Positions 58,531 to 64,000 of a stretch of 64,000 nt of DNA are shown one piece after another. The DNA lies in assembly GCF_005517195.1 (NCBI RefSeq), contig NZ_CP040244.1, positions 6,590,001 through 6,654,000 of the forward strand, read 5' to 3'. The notes below the pieces were generated by a model, which was given only the letters and a program-made list of their open reading frames with translations, ran no database searches and was not told the DNA's origin. Every line of letters starts with the position of its first letter. The first letter of the stretch is position 1. The position numbers and the translations under genes were made by a program. The stretch is from Streptomyces vilmorinianum (GTDB lineage Bacteria > Actinomycetota > Actinomycetes > Streptomycetales > Streptomycetaceae).

Positions 58531-58833
58531 TCACAGGACGTCCGCGAGGCCGACGAGGTCGAGAAGGGCCCGCAGTCCGGGCCCGGCGCCCTGGAACCGC
58601 AGCCGGTGGCCGAGGCGCCCGGCGGTGAGTCTCAGCCGGGCCAGGGCGTCCACGGCGGCGAGATCGGCGTGCGCGAGCGCGCCGATCTCGCAGATCACGT
58701 CCGTGGGCGGCACCTCTTCGAGCGCGGCGCACAGGCGGGCGACCTCGTCCGGGGTGGCCCGGGCGGCGAGGGTCAGAACGAGCGGTTGACTGGTGTCCAC
58801 ACCAAGGAGACCCGCGCCACGGCCAGAACTCAT
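58531..58833 (-). CDS. STAS-domain protein
   Basis: A 100-residue single-domain STAS protein (PLVLTLAARATPDEVARLC, then TDVICEIGALAHADLAAVDAL). The usual phosphorylated Ser after the strand reads Ala-His-Ala-Asp, so it may not be regulated by phosphorylation like SpoIIAA. The start at 58833 has AGGGGCTGC upstream; an ATG/GTG 24 bases earlier would overlap the divergent HAD gene. Convergent with the sigma-factor gene, 12 bases apart, and divergent from the HAD gene with 22 bases between starts. Confidence 0.82.
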   Translation of the reverse strand: MSSGRGAGLLGVDTSQPLVLTLAARATPDEVARLCAALEEVPPTDVICEIGALAHADLAAVDALARLRLTAGRLGHRLRFQGAGPGLRALLDLVGLADVL

Positions 58834-58842
58834 CGCAGCCCC

Positions 58843-58848
58843 TAGGCT
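58843..58848 (+). promoter_or_regulatory. Candidate leaderless -10 (TAGGCT) for the HAD gene
   Basis: TAGGCT ends 7 bases before the ATG at 58856, in the 22-bp gap between two divergent start codons. Confidence 0.5.
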
Positions 58849-58855
58849 GCGGCCC

Positions 58856-59524
58856 ATGACCCAAGATCCTTTGCCCCCGGTCGAGCTGGTGATCTTCGAC
58901 TGCGACGGCGTCCTGGTGGACAGCGAGCGGATCTACTGCCGTGTCGACCACGAGGTCTTCACGTCGCTCGGCGCGGAGTTCACGGAGGCGGAGGTCGTCG
59001 AGCACTTCGTCGGCTCGTCGAACGAGGCGTACACGGCGCTGCTGGAGGAGAGGCTCGGGCGGCGCCTTGAGCCGGACTGGCACGCGCCGTACCGCCACCG
59101 GTACGAGCAGGCCCTGGACGCGGAGCTGACGGTGGTCGACGGGATCACGGACGCGCTGGACGCCCTGGAGGTCCCGTTCTGCCTGGCGTCCAACGGCAGC
59201 CACGCCTCGATCCGCCGCAACCTGACGCGGGTGGGTCTGCTCCACCGCTTCGAGGAGCGGATCTTCAGCGCCCGCGATGTGGCGCGGGGCAAGCCGGCCC
59301 CGGACCTGTTCCTGCGCGCGGCGGCCACGATGGGGGTCGCGCCCGAGCGGTGCGCGGTGGTCGAGGACAGCCCGTACGGTGTCGCGGCGGCCCGCGCGGC
59401 GGGCATGCGCGCCTTCGGCTACTGCGGGGGCCTGACGCGGGCGGACCGGCTGATGGGCCCGCGGACGCTGGTCTTCGACGACATGAGCCGGCTGCCGAAG
59501 CTGCTCGGCGAGCCGCTGGTCTGA
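58856..59524 (+). CDS. HAD-IA family phosphatase
   Basis: A 222-residue haloacid-dehalogenase-type phosphatase. The nucleophile and acid-base Asp residues are 15 and 17 in FDCDGVLVDSER, the Thr/Ser motif is LASNGS, the Lys is in GKPAPDLF, and the metal Asp in VVEDSPYGV. The cap domain is alpha-helical (phosphoglycolate phosphatase/beta-phosphoglucomutase-like), so it acts on a small phosphorylated metabolite. The ATG at 58856 seems leaderless. A hairpin follows it, then deoA converges from the other side. Confidence 0.92.
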   Translation: MTQDPLPPVELVIFDCDGVLVDSERIYCRVDHEVFTSLGAEFTEAEVVEHFVGSSNEAYTALLEERLGRRLEPDWHAPYRHRYEQALDAELTVVDGITDALDALEVPFCLASNGSHASIRRNLTRVGLLHRFEERIFSARDVARGKPAPDLFLRAAATMGVAPERCAVVEDSPYGVAAARAAGMRAFGYCGGLTRADRLMGPRTLVFDDMSRLPKLLGEPLV

Positions 59525-59542
59525 GCGCGGCGGACCGGTCGC

Positions 59543-59580
59543 GGCAGCCGCGGGATCACCTCGGGTGACCCGCGGCTGCC
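59543..59580. terminator. Bidirectional hairpin terminator
   Basis: 12-bp arms (59543-59554 and 59569-59580) extended by an imperfect inner stem, between the HAD gene and the convergent deoA. Confidence 0.85.
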
Positions 59581-59595
59581 GGACGAGCAGGTGCC

Positions 59596-60873
59596 TCAGG
59601 CGATGCGGTCCAGGACGATCGGCTTCGGGGTGAACTCCGTGCCCGCGGGCGCGATGTCCCAGGCCGTCTCCAGGGGCTTCAGGGCGTACTCGAACTTCTC
59701 CGGGGTGTCCGTGTGCAGGGTCAGCAGCGGCTGGCCCGCGGTCACCGTGTCGCCCGGCTTGGCGTGGAGTTCGACGCCCGCGCCCGCCTGGACCGGGTCC
59801 TCCTTGCGCGCGCGGCCGGCGCCCAGGCGCCAGGCGGCGATGCCGATGTCGTACGCGTCGAGGCGGGTGAGGACGCCCGTCGAGGGGGCGGTGACGACGT
59901 GCTGCTCGCGGGCGACCGGGAGGGTCGCGTCCGGGTCGCCGCCCTGGGCCGCGATCATGCGGCGCCAGACGTCCATCGCCGAGCCGTCCGCCAGCGCCTT
60001 CGCCGGGTCCGCGTCCTTCACGCCCGCCGCGTCGAGCATCTCGCGGGCCAGCGCGATCGTCAGCTCGACGACGTCCGCCGGGCCGCCGCCCGCCAGGACC
60101 TCCACCGACTCGCGGACCTCCAGCGCGTTGCCGGCGGTCAGGCCGAGCGGGGTCGACATGTCGGTGAGCAGGGCGACCGTCCTCACACCGCTGTCGGTGC
60201 CGAGGCCGACCATCGTCCGCGCCAGTTCCCGCGCGTCCTCGATGGTCTTCATGAAGGCGCCGGTGCCGACCTTGACGTCCAGGACCAGCGAGCCCGTGCC
60301 CTCGGCGATCTTCTTCGACATGATCGAGGAGGCGATCAGCGGGATCGCCTCGACCGTGCCGGTGACGTCGCGCAGCGCGTAGAGCTTCTTGTCGGCGGGG
60401 GCCAGGCCGTCGCCCGCCGCGCAGATCACCGCGCCGGTGGTGTCGAGGACGTGCAGCATCTCCTCGTTGGAGAGCAGGGCGCGCCAGCCGGGGATGGACT
60501 CCAGCTTGTCGAGCGTGCCGCCCGTGTGGCCGAGACCCCGGCCGGAGAGCTGCGGCACGGCCGCGCCGCAGGCGGCGACGAGCGGGGCGAGCGGGAGGGT
60601 GATCTTGTCGCCGACCCCACCGGTGGAGTGCTTGTCGGCGGTCGGGCGCGAGAGGGACGAGAAGTCCATCCGCTCGCCGCTCGCGATCATCGCGGCGGTC
60701 CAGCGGGCGATCTCGGCGCGGTTCATGCCGTTGAGCAGGATGGCCATGGCCAGGGCGGACATCTGCTCGTCGGCGACCTCGCCGCGGGTGTAGGCGTCGA
60801 TGACCCAGTCGATCTGCTCGGGGCTCAGCTCGCCCTTGTCCCGCTTGGTGCGGATGACGGAGATGACGTCCAT
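59596..60873 (-). CDS. deoA: Thymidine phosphorylase
   Basis: A 425-residue pyrimidine nucleoside phosphorylase that converts thymidine or deoxyuridine with phosphate to the base and deoxyribose-1-phosphate, feeding the phosphomutase and DeoC. The conserved block HSTGGVGDKITLPLAPL (phosphate site) and GRGLGHTGGTLDKLESI are intact; the C-terminal domain has GAGVELHAKPGD. The ATG at 60873 has AGAGG 7 bases upstream; an in-frame ATG 24 bases earlier lies inside the operator. The operator variant at 60888-60899 and a terminator separate it from the cdd-transporter operon. Confidence 0.95.
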   Translation of the reverse strand: MDVISVIRTKRDKGELSPEQIDWVIDAYTRGEVADEQMSALAMAILLNGMNRAEIARWTAAMIASGERMDFSSLSRPTADKHSTGGVGDKITLPLAPLVAACGAAVPQLSGRGLGHTGGTLDKLESIPGWRALLSNEEMLHVLDTTGAVICAAGDGLAPADKKLYALRDVTGTVEAIPLIASSIMSKKIAEGTGSLVLDVKVGTGAFMKTIEDARELARTMVGLGTDSGVRTVALLTDMSTPLGLTAGNALEVRESVEVLAGGGPADVVELTIALAREMLDAAGVKDADPAKALADGSAMDVWRRMIAAQGGDPDATLPVAREQHVVTAPSTGVLTRLDAYDIGIAAWRLGAGRARKEDPVQAGAGVELHAKPGDTVTAGQPLLTLHTDTPEKFEYALKPLETAWDIAPAGTEFTPKPIVLDRIA

Positions 60874-60887
60874 GGTGGTGCCTCTTT

Positions 60888-60899
60888 CTACGCGCATAG
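60888..60899. promoter_or_regulatory. Nucleoside-gene operator variant CTACGCGCATAG (upstream of deoA)
   Basis: One mismatch to the palindrome at deoC, add and the purine nucleoside phosphorylase gene. It lies 14 bases before the deoA start, here with a ribosome binding site in between. Confidence 0.75.
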
Positions 60900-60911
60900 A
60901 GGGGGAAAGGA

Positions 60912-60948
60912 GGAGCGGCCCTTCCCATCGTGCCGGAAGGGCCGCTCC
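60912..60948 (-). terminator. Hairpin terminator after cdd
   Basis: Perfect 14-bp arms (60912-60925 and 60935-60948) with a 9-base loop, just past the cdd stop; it isolates deoA from the upstream operon. Confidence 0.9.
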
Positions 60949-60954
60949 GAGGTA

Positions 60955-61353
60955 CTACCTGAGGTGGTCCGGGCCGAAGGCCTGCGGGAGCATCTCGGCC
61001 AGCGTGACGAACCCGGCCGGGGTCTCCAGTACGAGATCGGGGCCGCCGAACTCGTACAGCAGCTGCCTGCACCGGCCGCAGGGCACCAGCGGCTCGCCCC
61101 GCCCGTCCACGCACACGAAGTGCGTGAGCCGGCCGCCGCCGGTCGCCTGGAGCTGCGAGACCAGTCCGCACTCGGCGCACAGGGAGAGTCCGTACGAGGC
61201 GTTCTCCACGTTGCAGCCGCTGACCACCCGTCCGTCGTCGACGAGGGCGGCGACGCCGACCGGGAAGCCCGAGTACGGGGCGTACGCCCGGGACATGGCG
61301 TCCCGGGCGGCCACGCGCAGGGCCTCCCAGCCGATGGCGGGCGTGCTGGTCAC
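60955..61353 (-). CDS. cdd: Cytidine deaminase
   Basis: A 132-residue homotetrameric-type cytidine deaminase that converts cytidine and deoxycytidine to uridine and deoxyuridine. Zinc ligands and catalytic Glu are in SGCNVENASYG, CAECG and PCGRCRQLL. The GTG at 61353 overlaps the stop of the upstream permease gene (GTGA), so it is the last gene of the transporter operon. Its product would feed deoA and the uridine-kinase-like enzyme. Confidence 0.95.
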   Translation of the reverse strand: MTSTPAIGWEALRVAARDAMSRAYAPYSGFPVGVAALVDDGRVVSGCNVENASYGLSLCAECGLVSQLQATGGGRLTHFVCVDGRGEPLVPCGRCRQLLYEFGGPDLVLETPAGFVTLAEMLPQAFGPDHLR

Positions 61354-62639
61354 TTGCCCTCGCCCTTGCGGTACCGCATGCCGTCCGCCTTCGGCATCCG
61401 CAGGCGCTGCGCGGAGAGCGACAGCACCAGCAGGGTCACCACGTACGGCGTGGCGCTGACGAACTCGACCGGGACCGTCTCCGTGCCGAGGTACCAGATC
61501 AGCACGCCGACACCGATGACGGTGGCGATCGAGGAGGTGATCCAGCGCTTCTGGTACGCCTTCCAGGCCGCGATGGCGACCAGGACCGCGAAGAGCAGCA
61601 GGAGCAGCGCGTGCACGGACTCGCCGCCGCTGCGCAGCTGGAGCGCGTCGGCGAAGCCGAAGAGCCCCGCGCCCATGGCGAGGCCGCCCGGCCGCCAGTT
61701 GCCGAAGATCATCGCCGCGAGGCCGATGTAGCCACGGCCGCCGGTCTGGCCCTCGTTGTAGATGTGCGAGGTGACCAGCGACAGGAAGGCGCCGCCGAGA
61801 CCGGCGAGACCACCGGAGACGATCACGGCGATGTACTTGTACTTGTAGACGTTGACGCCGAGGGACTCGGCGGCGATCGGGTTCTCGCCGCAGGAGCGCA
61901 GGCGCAGACCGAACGCGGTCTTCCACAGCACGAAGAACGTGCCGATCACCAGCAGCACGGCGAGGATCGTGACCAGCGAGAGGTTGGTGACCAGGCCGCC
62001 GAGGATGCCGGCGATGTCCGAGACCAGGAACCAGTGGTGCTTCTCGATGTCGGCCAGCCAGTCGGACAGACCCGGGACGGTGATCGAGGTGATCTCCTCG
62101 GCCGGCGGGGACTGCTTGGGGCTGCCGCCCTTCTCCGCCGCCTCACCGGTGTTGAACCACAGCTTGGCGAAGTAGGTGGTGATACCGACGGCCAGGATGT
62201 TGATCGCGATACCGGAGATGATGTGGTCGACGCCGAAGGTGACGGTGGCGACCGCGTGCAGCAGACCGCCGAACATGCCGCCCACGATGCCGGCGAGGAC
62301 GCCGATCCAGGGGCTGGTCTGCCAGCCGGCCCAGGCACCGAAGAAGGTGCCGAGGATCATCATGCCTTCGAGGCCGATGTTGACCACGCCCGCGCGCTCG
62401 GACCACAGACCACCGAGACCGGCGAGGCCGATCGGCACGGCGAGCGAGAGCGCGGCGCTGATCTGGCCGGCCGAGGTGAGGTCCTGCGCGCCGGTGATGG
62501 CGCGGACGGCGGAGAGGGCGATGAGCCCGCCCGCGACGATCAGCAGGATCCAGGGCAGGGAGAGGCGGGTGCGGCCGCCCTTGCCGCCGGCCACCTTGGG
62601 AGCGGCGGGCGGCGGGGTGGAAGTCGCCGTGGCGGTCAC
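61350..62639 (-). CDS. Nucleoside ABC transporter permease (second subunit)
   Basis: A 429-residue permease of the BPD_transp_2 family with about ten helices. The loop EAAEKGGSPKQSPPAEE and following region is a long external segment, and GAFLSLVTSHIYNEGQTGGRGYIGLAAMIFGNW is the family hallmark, with GLRLRSCGENP AAESLGV as the cytoplasmic coupling loop. Homologues (YufQ/NupC type) import purine and pyrimidine nucleosides. The GTG at 62639 overlaps the upstream permease stop, and its own stop overlaps cdd. Confidence 0.93.
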   Translation of the reverse strand: MTATATSTPPPAAPKVAGGKGGRTRLSLPWILLIVAGGLIALSAVRAITGAQDLTSAGQISAALSLAVPIGLAGLGGLWSERAGVVNIGLEGMMILGTFFGAWAGWQTSPWIGVLAGIVGGMFGGLLHAVATVTFGVDHIISGIAINILAVGITTYFAKLWFNTGEAAEKGGSPKQSPPAEEITSITVPGLSDWLADIEKHHWFLVSDIAGILGGLVTNLSLVTILAVLLVIGTFFVLWKTAFGLRLRSCGENPIAAESLGVNVYKYKYIAVIVSGGLAGLGGAFLSLVTSHIYNEGQTGGRGYIGLAAMIFGNWRPGGLAMGAGLFGFADALQLRSGGESVHALLLLLFAVLVAIAAWKAYQKRWITSSIATVIGVGVLIWYLGTETVPVEFVSATPYVVTLLVLSLSAQRLRMPKADGMRYRKGEGK

Positions 62640-63748
62640 GCCGACACCTCCGTCGTGTCGTGGGAACGGGCCTGGGCGGCGAGCTTCTCGCCGACCTGGC
62701 GCTGCTGGCGCTTGAGGCCGTAGCGGCGCACGACCTCGTAGGCGATGACGACGCAGAGGACGATGACGCCCTGCATGACGCCGACGATCTCCTTGTCGTA
62801 GTCCTCGAACTCGAGCTTCTGGGAGCCGCGCTCAAGGAAGCCCCAGAGGATCGCGGCGAGCGCGATGCCGACCGGGTGGTTGCGGCCCAGCAGCGCGATG
62901 GCGATACCGGTGAAGCCGATGCCGACGGGGAAGTCGCCGCCGAACTCGTACGAGTCGTTGAGCAGCGTCGGCATACCGATCAGACCGGCCATGCCGCCGG
63001 AGATCAGCATGGAGGTGACGACCATCTTCTTGACGTTGACACCGCTGGCGGCGGCGGCCGTGTCGGACTGGCCGACGGTGCGCAGGTCGAAGCCGAAGCG
63101 GGTGCGCGACAGCGTGAACCAGTACGCGACGCCCGCGATGACCGCGATCACGACGAAGCCGTAGACCGGGGTCGGCGTGGTCGGGAACTCGAAGAAGTGC
63201 GAGGACTCCGGCAGCGGGGTCGTGGCGACCTTGGTGCCGGCCGCGTCCAGGTGGCCGAGGCGGCCGGGCTGGAGGAGGTAGCCGATGATCGCGGTCGCGA
63301 TGAAGTTCAGCATGATCGTGGAGACGACCTCGCTGACACCCCGGGTGGTCTTGAGGACACCGGCGATGCCCGCCCACATGGCGCCGACGATCATCGCGGT
63401 GATGATGATCAGCGGGATCTGGACGATGCCCGGCAGGGTCAGCGCGCCACCGACGGCGGCGGCGAAGAAGGCCGCGAGACGGTACTGGCCGTCGACACCG
63501 ATGTTGAACAGGTTCATGCGGAAGCCGATGGCCACCGCGATGCCCGCCAGGTAGTACGTCGTCGCCTTGTTGATGATGTAGACCTGGCTGTCCGACTTCA
63601 CGCCGTAGTCGAACATGATCCCGAAGGCGCTGAACGGCTCCTTGCCGGTGGCCGCGAGCACCAGGGCGGTGATCAGGAAGGCGGCGACGATCGCGAGCAG
63701 CGGGGCCGCGATGCCCAGGAGCAGCCGCTCCTTGTCGAACTTCTTCAT
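62636..63748 (-). CDS. Nucleoside ABC transporter permease (first subunit)
   Basis: A 370-residue permease of the same family (YufP type) with eight to ten helices: it begins LLLGIAAPLLAIVAAFLITAL and has the coupling loop RFGFDLRTVGQSDTAAAASGV, then GFTGIAIALLGRNHPVGI. The ATG at 63748 overlaps the stop of the ATPase gene (ATGA). Together with the second permease and ATPase it forms the membrane complex; the substrate-binding lipoprotein gene would lie beyond the window. Confidence 0.93.
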   Translation of the reverse strand: MKKFDKERLLLGIAAPLLAIVAAFLITALVLAATGKEPFSAFGIMFDYGVKSDSQVYIINKATTYYLAGIAVAIGFRMNLFNIGVDGQYRLAAFFAAAVGGALTLPGIVQIPLIIITAMIVGAMWAGIAGVLKTTRGVSEVVSTIMLNFIATAIIGYLLQPGRLGHLDAAGTKVATTPLPESSHFFEFPTTPTPVYGFVVIAVIAGVAYWFTLSRTRFGFDLRTVGQSDTAAAASGVNVKKMVVTSMLISGGMAGLIGMPTLLNDSYEFGGDFPVGIGFTGIAIALLGRNHPVGIALAAILWGFLERGSQKLEFEDYDKEIVGVMQGVIVLCVVIAYEVVRRYGLKRQQRQVGEKLAAQARSHDTTEVSA

Positions 63749-64000
63749 CGGGCCTCGTCCTCCGGGCCGTCGGTGCCCTCAGGGCTTTCTTCGTGCTCAA
63801 GGTGGCCGGCGGCGGCACCGGTCATGGCCGAGCCGAGCTCCTCCGGGGTGATGGTCGCCGGGTCGGCGTCCGCGACCAGCCGGCCGCGGTACATCACGCG
63901 CAGGGTGTCGGAGAGACCGATCAGCTCGTCGAGGTCGGCGGAGATCAGCAGCACCGCCAGGCCCTCGCGCCGCGCCGCCCGGATCTGGTCCCAGATCTGG
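63745..64000 (-). CDS. Nucleoside ABC transporter ATP-binding protein (partial, C-terminal end)
   Basis: Only the last 84 codons are present, the gene continuing past 64000. The visible part, IRAARREGLAVLLISADLDE, then RVMYRGRLV, is the end of the second ATPase domain of the RbsA/YufO type, with the family's LISADLDEL segment (switch/D-loop region), followed by an acidic tail. It would power nucleoside import with the two permeases, whose genes overlap its end. Confidence 0.9.
   Translation of the reverse strand, partial: QIWDQIRAARREGLAVLLISADLDELIGLSDTLRVMYRGRLVADADPATITPEELGSAMTGAAAGHLEHEESPEGTDGPEDEAR

Overview
High-GC DNA (strong G/C bias at third codon positions, GTG and TTG starts, many short-leader or apparently leaderless starts, GC-rich hairpin terminators) from the chromosome of an actinomycete, almost certainly Streptomyces. 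The gene order hutH - cdgE-like diguanylate cyclase - enoyl-CoA hydratase - cya - birA - pccB/pccE - maf - accA2 - DeoR regulator - Lpd-like reductase - purine nucleoside phosphorylase - phosphohexomutase - deoC - two aldehyde dehydrogenases - sigQ/afsQ1/afsQ2 - add - deoA - cdd - nucleoside ABC transporter is, from memory, that of the conserved S. coelicolor core around SCO4932 to SCO4884. No tRNA, rRNA, CRISPR array, prophage or insertion sequence was seen.

Layout. 1-7.8 kb is more variable: an M48 membrane peptidase between two paralogous hypothetical genes, msrA, an HxlR regulator divergent from an imine-reductase-like enzyme, a truncated CGNR zinc-finger gene, and a secreted delta-60/DUF11/RTX protein. 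7.9-14.3 kb: a DUF1330 protein, a zinc alcohol dehydrogenase divergent from an XRE regulator, a lipoprotein L,D-transpeptidase, a small LAETG sortase substrate and hutH. 14.5-17.7 kb: a large LADTG-anchored surface protein with a PD-(D/E)XK-like nuclease motif, divergent from an unrecognised gene. 17.7-29.6 kb: signalling (GGDEF, adenylate cyclase), biotin ligase and the propionyl/acyl-CoA carboxylase genes, Maf and regulators. 29.8-42.2 kb: disulfide reductase, nucleoside salvage genes, a membrane glycosyltransferase, a class F sortase with a likely partner, and the deoC-aldehyde dehydrogenase operon. 42.3-46.4 kb: a TetR regulator divergent from a reductase/MFS operon, and a uridine-kinase-like gene. 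46.5-51.6 kb: sigQ divergent from afsQ1-afsQ2-lipoprotein, then VanZ and PspC proteins. 51.8-64 kb: add, an alpha/beta hydrolase lacking its nucleophile, a non-coding tandem-repeat region, LysR/MFS, a second L,D-transpeptidase, an ECF sigma factor, STAS and HAD proteins, deoA, cdd and a nucleoside ABC transporter that runs off the right edge.

Functional themes. (1) Nucleoside uptake and catabolism is scattered over about 32 kb but tied together by a 12-bp palindrome, CTACGCGCGTAG, found in front of the purine nucleoside phosphorylase, deoC, add and (one mismatch) deoA. deoC, add and probably other genes look leaderless, with the palindrome abutting the -10 box. DeoC makes acetaldehyde, and the two aldehyde dehydrogenase genes directly downstream would remove it. 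(2) Acyl-CoA carboxylation: birA, pccB, pccE and accA2 lie within 6.5 kb. (3) AfsQ1/AfsQ2/SigQ signalling: a GTnAC-n6-GTnAC box sits between sigQ and afsQ1, and a second one lies between deoC and the sortase-linked secreted protein. (4) Cell surface: two L,D-transpeptidases, a class F sortase, two LAxTG proteins and several small exported proteins.
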